Below are positions 1 through 8,726 of a DNA stretch of 64,000 bases, piece after piece (the first letter of the stretch is position 1; the number at the start of each line of letters is the position of its first letter). The notes under the pieces were generated by a model. It was not told the origin of the DNA. It did not search any database and saw only the letters and a program-made list of their open reading frames with translations. Source of the DNA: Pseudomonas cuatrocienegasensis (GTDB lineage Bacteria; Pseudomonadota; Gammaproteobacteria; Pseudomonadales; Pseudomonadaceae); contig NZ_FOFP01000005.1 of the NCBI RefSeq assembly GCF_900110925.1, positions 68,581-132,580 of the forward strand, in the 5' to 3' direction. The translations under genes and the position numbers were made by a program.

Positions 1-1229
1 TGACCACCGGCAGCTGGCTGGTGGTGTGCATTTTTGCGGCCTTGCCGATGATGCAGATCCAGCACATGAGCTATACCGATGCCTTCTTCGAAACCATGTC
101 GGGGATCACCACCACCGGCTCGACGGTCTTGGTCGGTCTCGATCATGCGTCACCAGGCCTGCTGATCTGGCGCTCGATGCTGCACTGGCTGGGCGGTATC
201 GGTTTTATCGGCATGGCCGTGGCCATCCTGCCGTTGCTGCGCGTAGGTGGTATGCGCCTGTTCCAGACCGAGTCCTCCGACTGGGGTGAAAAGGTCATGC
301 CGCGCTCGCACATGGCGGCCAAGTTCATCCTGTTCATCTACATCGCCTTCACCCTGCTCGGCACCCTGGCATTCTGGCTGGCCGGCATGAGCGGTTTCGA
401 CGCCCTAAACCATGCGATGGCATCGATTTCCACCGGCGGCTTCTCCACCTCCGACCAATCTCTGGCCAATTGGACTCAACCCGCCGTGCATTGGGTTGCC
501 GTGGTGTTCATGATGATCGGCGCCCTGCCCTTCACACTGTACGTGGCCACCCTGCGCGGCAATCGTCAAGCGCTGCTGCGCGATCATCAGGTACGCGGCT
601 TCGTCGGTATGCTGGTACTGACCTGGCTGATATTTGGCAGCTGGCTGTGGCTGAACTCCGATTACGCCTGGCTGGACGCCTTTCGCATCGTTGCAGTCAA
701 TGTCACCTCAGTAGTCACCACCACCGGCTTTGCCTTGGGCGACTACACTCAGTGGGGCAGTTTCGCGGTACTGATGTTCTTCTACCTGACGTTTGTCGGC
801 GGCTGCTCGGGTTCTACGGCCGGCGGTTTGAAGATTTTTCGTTTTCAGGTCGCCTATGTCCTGCTCAAGGCCAGCCTGCAGCAGTTGGTGCACCCGCGCG
901 CGGTAATCAAGCAGCAGTACAACCACCACAACCTGGATGAGGATATCGTCCGCTCGCTGATCACCTTTTCGTTCTTCTTCACCATCACCATCGGCATCAT
1001 CGCCCTGGCCCTGACCCTTACCGGCCTGGACTGGGTCACCGCCCTGACCGGCGCGGCCACCGCGGTGTGTAACGTTGGCCCAGGCTTAGGCCCAATCATC
1101 GGCCCGGCCGGCAACTTCGCCAGCCTGCCGGACTCAGCCAAGTGGATTCTCACCGCTGGCATGCTGCTCGGGCGCCTGGAAATTCTCACTGTACTGGTGC
1201 TGTTCACCCGCGCCTTCTGGAAACACTGA
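1..1229 (+). CDS. trkH: TrkH family potassium uptake protein, first tandem copy (5' truncated by window)
   Basis: This is the membrane channel subunit of the Trk potassium uptake system, which works with the cytoplasmic NAD-binding protein TrkA. The reading frame is open from base 3, so the start lies outside the window; about 408 residues remain. Glycine-containing selectivity-filter loops are visible: SGITTTGST, ASISTGGFSTSD, VTTTGFALGDY and NVGPGLGP, separated by hydrophobic helices. It ends with TFLWKH-like residues (AFWKH) and TGA, five bases before the next gene, a full-length paralogue that is alike throughout, so this is a tandem duplication. The first GTG-initiated ORF at position 21 is not a real start because the homology with the second copy continues upstream of it. 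Confidence 0.93.
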   Translation, partial: TTGSWLVVCIFAALPMMQIQHMSYTDAFFETMSGITTTGSTVLVGLDHASPGLLIWRSMLHWLGGIGFIGMAVAILPLLRVGGMRLFQTESSDWGEKVMPRSHMAAKFILFIYIAFTLLGTLAFWLAGMSGFDALNHAMASISTGGFSTSDQSLANWTQPAVHWVAVVFMMIGALPFTLYVATLRGNRQALLRDHQVRGFVGMLVLTWLIFGSWLWLNSDYAWLDAFRIVAVNVTSVVTTTGFALGDYTQWGSFAVLMFFYLTFVGGCSGSTAGGLKIFRFQVAYVLLKASLQQLVHPRAVIKQQYNHHNLDEDIVRSLITFSFFFTITIGIIALALTLTGLDWVTALTGAATAVCNVGPGLGPIIGPAGNFASLPDSAKWILTAGMLLGRLEILTVLVLFTRAFWKH

Positions 1230-1234
1230 CCCGC

Positions 1235-2689
1235 ATGGCTGTGCCGACGCTTCGCATCATTGCCTTTGTCAACGGCATCTTCCTGATCACCCTGGCGATC
1301 AGCATGCTGGTGCCGATGCTCACCCTGGTGCTTTTTGATCGCGCCACTGAGCTCAACGGCTTTCTCTGGTCGAGCCTGATCACCTTTGTCGCGGGCCTGG
1401 CGATGATCATCCAGGGCCGCCCGCAGGATGTGCAGCTGCGCCCGCGTGACATGTACATGCTGACGGTCTCCAGCTGGCTGCTGGTGTGCCTGTTCGCCGC
1501 GCTGCCGTTCATGCTCAGCCAGCGCATGGATCTGACCGACGCCATATTCGAGAGCATGTCCGGCATCACCGCCACCGGCGCCACCGTGCTAAGCGGCCTG
1601 GACAGCATGTCGCCGGGCATCCTGATGTGGCGTTCGCTGCTGCACTGGCTCGGCGGTATCGGCTTTATCGCCATGGCCGTGGCCATTCTGCCCATGCTGC
1701 GCATCGGTGGTATGCGCCTGTTCCAGACCGAGTCCTCGGATCGCTCGGAAAAGGTCATGCCGCGCTCGCACATGGTCGCCAAGTACATGATCGTGGCCTA
1801 CCTGGGCCTGAGCATGGCCGGTTGCCTGGCATTCTGGCTGGCTGGCATGAACCTGTTCGATGCCATCAACCACACCATGTCAGCCATCGCCACCGGCGGC
1901 TATTCGACCTCGGACCTGTCCCTGGCGAAATGGCAGCAACCGGCCGTGCACTGGGTCGCGGTGGTGGTGATGATTCTCGGCAGCCTGCCGTTTGTGCTTT
2001 ACGTCTCGACCCTGCGCGGCAACTTTGGCGCCCTGGCGCGAGACCAGCAGGTGCGCGGCTTTCTCGGCATCCTGCTGGCCTGCTGGCTACTGCTGGGCAC
2101 CTGGTATTGCCTGACCACCGAACTGCATTGGCTGGAAGCAGTACGCCACGTGGCGGTCAATACCACCTCGATCATGACCACCACCGGTTTTGCCCTGGGT
2201 GACTACAGCCTGTGGGGCGGCTTTGCCGGCATGCTGTTCTTCTACCTGGGCTTCGTCGGCGGCTGCTCCGGCTCGACCGCCGGCGGCCTGAAGATCTTCC
2301 GCTTCCAGGTCGCCTACATCCTGCTCAAGGCCAGTCTGCTGCAACTGGTGCACCCGCGAGCGGTGATCAAGCAGAGTTACAACGGCCACCGCCTGGATGA
2401 AGACATCGTCCGCTCGATCCTTACTTTCTCGTTCTTCTTCACCTTCACCATCGCCACACTCGCCCTCGGCCTGACCCTGTGCGGCCTGGACTGGATCACC
2501 GCACTGAGTGGTGCAGCCAGTACGGTATCGGGCGTTGGCCCGGGCATGGGCCCGATCATCGGCCCGGCCGGCAACTTCGCCAGCCTGCCGGACACCGCCA
2601 AGTGGCTGCTGACCGCCGGCATGCTGCTAGGCCGTCTGGAGATTCTCACGGTTATGGTCTTGCTGATGCCGGCCTTCTGGCGGCATTGA
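1235..2689 (+). CDS. trkH: TrkH family potassium uptake protein, second tandem copy
   Basis: A 484-residue Trk channel subunit, the usual TrkH length. Start chosen at the ATG giving MAVPTLRIIAF, five bases after the stop of the upstream copy; an upstream in-frame ATG at 1142 would overlap that gene by nearly 90 bases and adds non-homologous residues. The four filter segments are SGITATGAT, SAIATGGYSTSD, MTTTGFALGDY and GVGPGMGP, each preceded and followed by hydrophobic helices in the M1-P-M2 pattern. The tight spacing suggests one transcript for both copies. Both end in a similar MLLGRLEILT segment. Two channels could differ in affinity or form mixed dimers (inference). Confidence 0.94.
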   Translation: MAVPTLRIIAFVNGIFLITLAISMLVPMLTLVLFDRATELNGFLWSSLITFVAGLAMIIQGRPQDVQLRPRDMYMLTVSSWLLVCLFAALPFMLSQRMDLTDAIFESMSGITATGATVLSGLDSMSPGILMWRSLLHWLGGIGFIAMAVAILPMLRIGGMRLFQTESSDRSEKVMPRSHMVAKYMIVAYLGLSMAGCLAFWLAGMNLFDAINHTMSAIATGGYSTSDLSLAKWQQPAVHWVAVVVMILGSLPFVLYVSTLRGNFGALARDQQVRGFLGILLACWLLLGTWYCLTTELHWLEAVRHVAVNTTSIMTTTGFALGDYSLWGGFAGMLFFYLGFVGGCSGSTAGGLKIFRFQVAYILLKASLLQLVHPRAVIKQSYNGHRLDEDIVRSILTFSFFFTFTIATLALGLTLCGLDWITALSGAASTVSGVGPGMGPIIGPAGNFASLPDTAKWLLTAGMLLGRLEILTVMVLLMPAFWRH

Positions 2690-2781
2690 GACGATTCAAC
2701 ACAAGCTGTCGGCGTGCAGGTGCGAGGGACTCGGCTTAGACTCCAAATAGACATAGCCCATAACAATAATCGGAGGCCACG

Positions 2782-3099
2782 ATGCCCAGCCAAGCGACCG
2801 AGCGCTACCAGAGTTTCGCCGAGTTCTACCCCTATTACCTGCAAGAGCACAGCAACCCCACCTGCCGCCGCTTGCACTATGTCGGCAGTCTACTGGTGCT
2901 GGCGATCCTGGCTTATGCGCTGCTCAATCAACAGTGGTTGTGGCTGCTGTGTGTGCCATTGGTTGGTTATGGCTTTGCCTGGATTGGCCACTTCGTCTTC
3001 GAGAAGAACCGCCCCGCCACCTTCCAGTACCCGCTCTACTCGCTAATGGGCGATTGGGTGATGCTCAAGGATGCCTTCACCGGGCGTATTCGCTTTTAG
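2782..3099 (+). CDS. DUF962 / Mpo1-like membrane protein
   Basis: A 105-residue protein with a good ribosome site (CGGAGG, ending 7 bases before the ATG). It carries the DUF962 signature: an N-terminal FAEFYPYYLQEHSNP segment, an HxxG motif (RLHYVGS), two central hydrophobic helices, then GHFVFEKNRPATF and a closing SLMGDWVML. Characterised family members include yeast Mpo1, a dioxygenase acting on 2-hydroxy fatty acids; conserved histidines that could bind iron are present here, but the bacterial role is not established. It stands alone between trkH and cyaB, transcribed in the same direction. Confidence 0.85.
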   Translation: MPSQATERYQSFAEFYPYYLQEHSNPTCRRLHYVGSLLVLAILAYALLNQQWLWLLCVPLVGYGFAWIGHFVFEKNRPATFQYPLYSLMGDWVMLKDAFTGRIRF

Positions 3100-3242
3100 C
3101 TGACCGCTTGCCTAGCGCGGCGTGCCGTTCGGCTGCGGTGCTTGGCTGGCGTGCCCGCGCTTGGTTATGATCCCCGCTTTGTCGCAGGCCAACCAGATGC
3201 TCGCCAGAAGCGTCGGCTTTCAGCAGGGACACTGACCAACGC

Positions 3243-4631
3243 ATGAATGCAACCACCACCAGCCGACTCTATGCGATACCGGCCCCGCCCCTGCGCGAGT
3301 ATTACTCCAGGGTGCTGGCCTATATCGCCATTGCTGCGAGCATCGCTGCGGGCACCTACAGCCAGCACTTCAGTTACGACATCCTCTGGGTAGTGCCCTA
3401 TGCACTGCTCTATCCGCACCTGGCGCACCACCTGAGCCTGCGCTACAAGCAGGCCCATAATCAGCGCACCACCCTGACTTTGCTGTTCGTCGACGCCCTG
3501 CATGCTGGCGCTGCTACGGCCCTGCTGGGCTTTTCGGTGGTACCCAGCCTGATGTGCCTGCTCACCCTGGCCTTCAGCGCTCTGGTGATCGGCGGCCTGC
3601 GTCACCTTGGCCTGGCGCTGCTGAGTGCACTGAGCAGTGCCAGCCTGACTGCGGCGCTGAGCGGTCTGCACATCAACATCGCCACGCCGCCGCTGGTGGC
3701 CATCGCGAGTATTGGTTTTACCGCGCTGTACATCTGCATCACCGCCTACTTCGTTCACCAGCAGGGCCTGCGCCTGAATCAGGTGCGCAGCGAGATCAAG
3801 CGCGAACAGGAAAAGGCGGCACGCCTGGCACGCAACCTGGCCAAGTACCTGTCGCCGCAGGTCTGGGAATCGATTTTCAGCGGCAAGAAAAGCGTGCGCC
3901 TGGAGACCCAGCGCAAGAAGCTGACCGTGTTTTTCTCCGACATCAAGGGCTTCACCGAGCTGTCCGAAGAGCTGGAAGCCGAGGCCCTGACCGACCTGCT
4001 CAACACCTACCTCAATGAAATGTCGAAGATCTGCCTGAAATACGGCGGCACCATCGACAAGTTCATCGGCGACAGCGTCATGGTGTTCTTTGGTGACCCC
4101 GCCAGCCACGGCGCCAAGAAGGATGCCGTGGCTGCCGTATCCATGGCCATCGCCATGCGCAAACACATGAAGGTACTGCGTCAGCAATGGCGCGCCCAAG
4201 GCATCACCAAGCCCTTGGAAATCCGCATGGGCCTGAATACCGGTTACTGCACGGTGGGCAACTTCGGCGCGGACACGCGCATGGACTACACCATCATCGG
4301 CCGTGACGTGAACCTCGCCAGCCGCCTGGAAAGCGCCGCCGAGTCCGGCGAGATCCTGATCTCCCACGAGACTTATTCACTGATCAAGGACGTGATCATG
4401 TGCCGTGACAAGGGCCAGATAACGGTCAAGGGCTTTACCCGGCCTGTGCAGATTTATCAGGTCGTCGACTTTCGCCGTGACCTGGGCGCCACCTCCAGCT
4501 ACGTGGAGCATGAACTACCGGGCTTCTCCATGTACCTGGACACCAACGGCATCCAGAACTTCGACAAGGAGCGAGTGATCATGGCGCTCAACCAGGCCGC
4601 CGAGAAGCTGCGCGACAAGATTATTTTGTAG
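3243..4631 (+). CDS. cyaB: membrane-bound class III adenylate cyclase CyaB (MASE2 sensor)
   Basis: Makes cAMP from ATP at the inner membrane. It has 462 residues, about the length of P. aeruginosa CyaB, the main cyclase feeding Vfr-controlled virulence genes. Residues 1 to about 185 form a MASE2-type membrane sensor of several hydrophobic helices. A coiled stretch (RSEIKREQEKAARLARNLAKY) leads to the catalytic domain from about residue 222: FSDIKGFTELSEE supplies the first metal aspartate and DKFIGDSVMVFFGDP the second. The segment GLNTGYCTVGNFGA followed by MDYTIIGRDVNLASRLES is the usual nucleotide-binding part. Its downstream neighbours (agt1, plcP, araC, csaA) match the order I recall around PA3217 in P. 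aeruginosa. Confidence 0.95.
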   Translation: MNATTTSRLYAIPAPPLREYYSRVLAYIAIAASIAAGTYSQHFSYDILWVVPYALLYPHLAHHLSLRYKQAHNQRTTLTLLFVDALHAGAATALLGFSVVPSLMCLLTLAFSALVIGGLRHLGLALLSALSSASLTAALSGLHINIATPPLVAIASIGFTALYICITAYFVHQQGLRLNQVRSEIKREQEKAARLARNLAKYLSPQVWESIFSGKKSVRLETQRKKLTVFFSDIKGFTELSEELEAEALTDLLNTYLNEMSKICLKYGGTIDKFIGDSVMVFFGDPASHGAKKDAVAAVSMAIAMRKHMKVLRQQWRAQGITKPLEIRMGLNTGYCTVGNFGADTRMDYTIIGRDVNLASRLESAAESGEILISHETYSLIKDVIMCRDKGQITVKGFTRPVQIYQVVDFRRDLGATSSYVEHELPGFSMYLDTNGIQNFDKERVIMALNQAAEKLRDKIIL

Positions 4632-4633
4632 CG

Positions 4634-5665
4634 TCAGGACACCGCCAAACGCTCAACACTGCAAGACGCACCATTGAGCAAGGGCTGGCGCGCCAGAAAC
4701 TCCAGCGCACAGGCGCGCCAACTATGCTGCGCGGCCTTCTCAGCGCACACCTGGCGGTCGAGTTGCAGGGCCTCAAGACAGGCCTGGCCCAAGTCGTCCG
4801 CCATCACCCCTGTGACCCCCGGCTCCAGCACATCCAAAGGCCCCGGCACGGCAAAGGCCGCCACCGGCGTACCGCAGGCCAATGCCTCGAGCATCACCAA
4901 CCCATAGGTATCGGTGCGTGACGGAAACACCAGCACACTCGCCTGCTGGTATGCCGCCGCCAGCGCCTGGCCCTGGCGATACCCGAGAAACCGTACCTCA
5001 GGATAAGCCGCCTGCAACGCGGCGCGCTGGGGACCGTCGCCGACAACCTGTTTTTCTCCGGGCAATACCAGGTCGAGAAAGGCCGCCAGGTTCTTTTCCG
5101 GCGCGAGTCTGCCGACGTAGAGAAATACCGGTTGCGCCTGGTGCACAGGCTTGGTCGCCGGCCGGAACAGCTGGCCATCTACGCCCTTGCGCCACAGCAC
5201 CAGGCGCTGCAAACCCCAACCAGCAAGGGTGTCGCGCAAGCGTTCGGTGCTCACCAATACCGCCTGACTCGGCCGATGGAATGCCCGCAAGCAGGCGTAG
5301 CCCCAGCGCAACGGAATCCAGCGACAACGCGCATGCAGGTACTCGGGGAAACGGGTGTGCACCGCACTGGAGAACGCCAACCCGCGGGCACACAGCCAGC
5401 GCCGCGCCGCCCAGCCCAACGGCCCTTCGGTGGCCAGGTGTACGGCATCCGGGGCAAATGCACGAATGGTTGGGCCAACGCGCCAGAGGTTCCAGGCCAG
5501 GGGGATTTCCGGGTAGCTTGGGCAAGGCAGCGTGTGAAAATCACCTGGTGACAGCACCCGCACCTCATGCCCCAGGCCCTGCAACTCAACCACCAACGCC
5601 TGCAAGCTGGTGACCACACCGTTGACTTGCGGTAACCAGGCATCGGTGACAATCAGCAGCCTCAT
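4634..5665 (-). CDS. agt1: GT4-type glycosyltransferase, Agt1-like (glycolipid synthesis under phosphate stress)
   Basis: A 343-residue GT-B glycosyltransferase. The N-terminal half opens with LLIVTDAWLPQVNGV, the typical acceptor-side motif of family 4 enzymes; the C-terminal half has FLYVGRLAPEKN and SRTDTYGLVMLEALACGTPV, the E-x7-E-like donor-sugar region. It overlaps plcP by four bases (ATGA), so the two are translationally coupled. In P. aeruginosa the corresponding pair PA3218/PA3219 (Agt1/PlcP) makes glycosyl-diacylglycerols from phospholipid-derived diacylglycerol when phosphate is short; the assignment rests on synteny and family. Which sugar is transferred cannot be read from the sequence. 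A mannosyl- or glucosyltransferase of other lipid pathways is the alternative. Confidence 0.82.
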   Translation of the reverse strand: MRLLIVTDAWLPQVNGVVTSLQALVVELQGLGHEVRVLSPGDFHTLPCPSYPEIPLAWNLWRVGPTIRAFAPDAVHLATEGPLGWAARRWLCARGLAFSSAVHTRFPEYLHARCRWIPLRWGYACLRAFHRPSQAVLVSTERLRDTLAGWGLQRLVLWRKGVDGQLFRPATKPVHQAQPVFLYVGRLAPEKNLAAFLDLVLPGEKQVVGDGPQRAALQAAYPEVRFLGYRQGQALAAAYQQASVLVFPSRTDTYGLVMLEALACGTPVAAFAVPGPLDVLEPGVTGVMADDLGQACLEALQLDRQVCAEKAAQHSWRACALEFLARQPLLNGASCSVERLAVS

Positions 5666-6486
5666 GCCACCGGCTCGACAGCCGCCACCTGGGTAGTCTG
5701 GCGCGGGGCCTCGCGGCTGTGATCGTCGGCCAGGCGATAGAGCTCGATGCGCCCATCCAGGTGTTCGATCAGGGCCGTGCAGGATTCCACCCAGTCGCCG
5801 CAGTTGAGGTACTCGACCTCACCCATCGGGCGAATTTCAGCATGGTGGATATGCCCGCAAACTACGCCGTTGAAGCCCCGCCGCACACACTCGTGGGCTA
5901 TGGCTTCCTCGAAGTCGCTGATGAAGTTCACCGCCCGTTTGACCTTGTGCTTGAGGTAGGCCGACAACGACCAATAGCCGTAGCCGTAACGCGCGCGCCA
6001 GTGGTTCAGCCAACGGTTGAGGGTCAGGGTCAGCTCGTAGGCCGAGTCACCGAGAAAGGCCAGCCAGCGGTGGTAACGGGTGATCACATCGAACTGATCG
6101 CCATGGATCACCCATAGCCTGCGACCATCGGCAGTCAGGTGCTCAGCCTCGTCGACCAGTTGGATATTACCCAGCATCAGGCTGGAGTAGCGGCGCAGGA
6201 ACTCGTCGTGGTTGCCGGTGACGTAGATCACCTCGGTGCCGCGCTTGCTCATGGTCAGCAGGCGGCGGATCACGTTGGTGTGCGCCTGCGGCCAGTAGAT
6301 GCCGCCGCGCAGCTTCCAGCCGTCGATGATGTCGCCCACCAGGTAAATGCGGTCGGTCTGGTAGCGTTTCAGAAACCCCGCCAGGGCTTCGGCCTGGCAG
6401 TCCCGCGTGCCCAAATGCACATCGGAGATCCACAGGGTGCGAACGCGTTGTTTGCGGCTGGGCGTAGCGAGCTGGGCACTGGTCAT
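5662..6486 (-). CDS. plcP: PlcP-type metallophosphoesterase (UDP-2,3-diacylglucosamine diphosphatase-like)
   Basis: A 274-residue calcineurin-like phosphoesterase. Metal-site motifs occur in order: SDVHLGT (D-x-H), GDIIDGW (GDxxD), GNHDEFL (GNHD), IHGDQFD and GHIHHAE (GHxH). Automatic annotation usually calls this family LpxH-like, but the PlcP branch, found next to an agt glycosyltransferase, acts as a phospholipase C that frees diacylglycerol from membrane phospholipids in phosphate-starved bacteria. It is the first gene of a two-gene leftward operon with agt1. A candidate Pho box lies 43 bases upstream of its ATG. It is divergent from the AraC gene. Confidence is higher for the fold than for the substrate. 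Confidence 0.84.
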   Translation of the reverse strand: MTSAQLATPSRKQRVRTLWISDVHLGTRDCQAEALAGFLKRYQTDRIYLVGDIIDGWKLRGGIYWPQAHTNVIRRLLTMSKRGTEVIYVTGNHDEFLRRYSSLMLGNIQLVDEAEHLTADGRRLWVIHGDQFDVITRYHRWLAFLGDSAYELTLTLNRWLNHWRARYGYGYWSLSAYLKHKVKRAVNFISDFEEAIAHECVRRGFNGVVCGHIHHAEIRPMGEVEYLNCGDWVESCTALIEHLDGRIELYRLADDHSREAPRQTTQVAAVEPVA

Positions 6487-6528
6487 CGGCGACCTCCGGC
6501 TTGGTTTAGTCGAGCTTGGGCTGTCGGG

Positions 6529-6546
6529 GTGAAGGCCTTATGACAG
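6529..6546 (-). promoter_or_regulatory. candidate Pho box upstream of plcP-agt1
   Basis: Read on the minus strand this is CTGTCATAAGGCCTTCAC. It has the layout of a PhoB site, two 7-base direct repeats (CTGTCAT and CCTTCAC against CTGTCAY) separated by 4 bases. The first repeat is perfect and the second has 5 of 7 matches. It sits 43 bases before the plcP start, a sensible place for an activator. PhoB control of the homologous genes is known in other Pseudomonas; binding here is inferred. Confidence 0.5.
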
Positions 6547-6611
6547 ACACAAGACCGTTCGATGACGCACCTCGCCCGCGCTACACTGCACCAGCTGCCG
6601 AGGAGCCCGCC

Positions 6612-7367
6612 ATGCACCCGATCCTGTCCCTACGCCATTACAGTCACGATGCGTTGAGCCATAGCCACGACCACGCTCAACTGGTGTTCGGCTTGACCGG
6701 CGAACTGCAGTTCGAAGTAGAGGGTCGGGGCAGCCGGGTATCACGCCACCACCTTGCGGTGGTACCGCCCGAAGCTCGCCATACCTGCGCAAGCCCCGGA
6801 GGCAGCCAATGCCTGGTACTCGACCTGCCGGCCAATGGCTGGCTTGAACAGCAACTAGGCCACCACGCCTCGCACATCCAGCGCCTACTGGATAAACCGC
6901 AAGCCCTGCAGCTTGATGCGGCCCAGGGCCAGTTGCTCAGCTGGCTAGCCGACTGCCCGATCAACGATACGGTAATCGCCGGCCAGGGCGCTGCCCTGCT
7001 GCTTGGCAGCCTGGCTTGTACGCAACCACGGATGCCTGCGGGTGGCCTACCCCTGACGATGCTGCAACGGCATATCGAACAACACGCGGCGCACCCATTG
7101 CAGGTTGCCGACCTGGCGCACTTGGCGGGGCTGTCGGTGGCACGCTTTCACGCGCGTTTCCTCGCGGAAACCGGGCGCACGCCCATGGAGCATATCCGCG
7201 ACACCCGCCTGCACCTGGCCGAACGCCTGCTGCACAGTAGCGACCTCGCCGTGGGTGAAGTCGCCGCACGGGTCGGCTACGCCTCACAGAGTGCCTTTAC
7301 TGCCGCCCTGTCACGTTACCGGGGCATTACGCCACGCCAGTTGCGGCGCACACGGGAAACCTTTTAG
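6612..7367 (+). CDS. AraC family transcriptional regulator with cupin-like sensor domain
   Basis: A 251-residue regulator. Start chosen at the ATG preceded by AGGAG six bases upstream (MHPILSLRHYSH); in-frame starts at 6516 (TTG) and 6540 (ATG) lack ribosome sites and would run through the candidate Pho box. The N-terminal half is a cupin-like fold (HSHDHAQLVFGLTGE, then VPPEARHTC), often a small-ligand or metal-binding pocket. The C-terminal half has two helix-turn-helix motifs: VADLAHLAGLSVARFHARF and VGEVAARVGYASQSAFTAA. It is divergent from plcP and upstream of csaA and an EamA exporter; it may control the exporter, but the ligand is unknown. Confidence 0.88.
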   Translation: MHPILSLRHYSHDALSHSHDHAQLVFGLTGELQFEVEGRGSRVSRHHLAVVPPEARHTCASPGGSQCLVLDLPANGWLEQQLGHHASHIQRLLDKPQALQLDAAQGQLLSWLADCPINDTVIAGQGAALLLGSLACTQPRMPAGGLPLTMLQRHIEQHAAHPLQVADLAHLAGLSVARFHARFLAETGRTPMEHIRDTRLHLAERLLHSSDLAVGEVAARVGYASQSAFTAALSRYRGITPRQLRRTRETF

Positions 7368-7406
7368 GGGCGGCTTTAGCCAAGGCTCTAGGGGCTGCAA
7401 AAGTCT

Positions 7407-7438
7407 TCCCGGGTGTCGCTGCGCTCGACCCAGGCTAC
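7407..7438. repeat. 32-bp dispersed intergenic repeat, copy A
   Basis: A 32-base segment that starts TCCCGGGTGTCGCTGCGCTC and ends GACCCAGGCTAC occurs here and again, identically, at 63768-63799, both times just after the end of a gene. It lies in the 172-base gap between the AraC gene and csaA. Copies of this kind are frequent between genes in several Pseudomonas; function unknown. Confidence 0.8.
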
Positions 7439-7539
7439 CGAGCACTGTGCGAGAGCCTGGCGACAAAACCCGCGAGGACGGCGACAGACAGCAGCGAGTG
7501 GGCGCCCCTACACTGCCTGGCATTATCTTAGGAGTTTCC

Positions 7540-7875
7540 ATGAACACCATCGACTGGCACGACTTCGAGCGTGTGGAACTGCGCGTCGGCACCATTCACT
7601 CTGCCCGCCCCAATGTAAAAGCCATCAAGCCTGCTTATGTGCTGGAAGTGGACCTCGGCGAACTGGGCCTCAAAACCTCCAGCGCGCAACTCACGGCCCA
7701 CTACAGCTGCGACGAATTGCTCGGCCGCCAGGTGCTTTGCGTGTGCAACTTCGCCGCCAAACGCATCGCCGGCGTGCGCTCCGAGGTACTAGTGACGGGC
7801 GTGTATGACGCGGAAAATCGCGTGGTCCTGGCTGGCTTCGACAAGCCTCTGCCTAACGGCGCGCGCCTGGCATGA
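7540..7875 (+). CDS. csaA: CsaA-type tRNA-binding domain protein
   Basis: A 111-residue single-domain protein of the EMAP/MetRS C-terminal (OB-fold) family. The characteristic segments are FERVELRVGTI, AYVLEVDLGELGLKTSSAQ and a central VCNFAAKRIAGVRSEVL, ending with a KPLPNGARLA-like tail. CsaA in Bacillus has been described as a secretion-related chaperone and binds tRNA-like structures in vitro; its bacterial role remains open. Start chosen at the ATG with TAGGAG eight bases upstream; a longer frame reaching back to 7105 is antisense-like shadow of the AraC gene. It overlaps the next gene by four bases (ATGA), indicating coupled translation. Confidence 0.9.
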   Translation: MNTIDWHDFERVELRVGTIHSARPNVKAIKPAYVLEVDLGELGLKTSSAQLTAHYSCDELLGRQVLCVCNFAAKRIAGVRSEVLVTGVYDAENRVVLAGFDKPLPNGARLA

Positions 7876-8723
7876 AGGCGGGTAACGCGCTGCTGGCGCT
7901 GCACCTGGGCGCCCTGCTGTTTGGCCTTTCCGGCATCTTCGGCAAACTTGCGAACACCACACCGCTGGCGGTCGTCGCCGGACGCGGGCTATTCGCAGTG
8001 ATCGCCCTGGCGCTGTTCGCCCAGTTGTTCAGAACCGCACAGAGCGCCCGCCCCACCGCTCGCCAGGTGTGGCAACTGGGCTTCGGCGGCCTGCTCCTGG
8101 GTGGGCACTGGCTGGCCTTCTTCGAGGCGGTAAATGTCGCCGGCGTGGCCATCGCGACCCTGGGCTTTGCCAGCTTCCCCGCGTTTACCGTGCTGCTCGA
8201 AGGCCTGTTGTTTCGCGAGCGCACCCGCATCAGCGAATTTGCCATGGTCGCAGTGGTAACCCTGGGCCTGGTTCTGGTGACGCCGGCATTCGATCTCGCC
8301 AGTCAGGCAACCTTGGGCCTGCTCTGGGCGGTGCTCTCGGGGCTACTGTTTGCCCTGTTATCGCTACTCAACCGCGCCACTACACGAGAGATTGATCCCG
8401 TGCGCGCCGCCCTGTGCCAGAACCTGGTGGTGATGACCTGCCTGCTGCCAGTCGCCTGGCCAACACTGGCTGAGCTCGACGCCTGGGCCTGGGGGTGGTT
8501 GGCGCTGCTTGGCGTACTGTGCACCGGTCTGGCACACAGCCTGTTCGTCGCGAGCCTGAGAGTCATCAAGGCACGCAACGCGGCAGTAATCTTCGCGTTG
8601 GAGCCGGTCTACGGCATCGCGTTTGCCTGGTGGCTGTTCAGTGAGGAGCCTACCTTGCGCATGTTGCTCGGTGGGGCACTGATCATCCTGGCGATCATTG
8701 GCTCGGCGCGGCTGGCGCGCTGA
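7872..8723 (+). CDS. EamA family (DMT) transporter
   Basis: A 283-residue inner-membrane protein with two EamA repeats totalling about ten hydrophobic helices. The first half begins LALHLGALLFGLSGIFGKL; the second repeat contains ARNAAVIFALEPVYGIAFAW, the typical EP-containing loop near the ninth helix. Family members export amino acids, metabolites or drugs, or import nucleotide-sugars; the substrate cannot be inferred. It overlaps csaA by four bases and likely forms a two-gene operon with it. Confidence 0.88.
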   Translation: MKAGNALLALHLGALLFGLSGIFGKLANTTPLAVVAGRGLFAVIALALFAQLFRTAQSARPTARQVWQLGFGGLLLGGHWLAFFEAVNVAGVAIATLGFASFPAFTVLLEGLLFRERTRISEFAMVAVVTLGLVLVTPAFDLASQATLGLLWAVLSGLLFALLSLLNRATTREIDPVRAALCQNLVVMTCLLPVAWPTLAELDAWAWGWLALLGVLCTGLAHSLFVASLRVIKARNAAVIFALEPVYGIAFAWWLFSEEPTLRMLLGGALIILAIIGSARLAR

Positions 8724-8726
8724 ACC

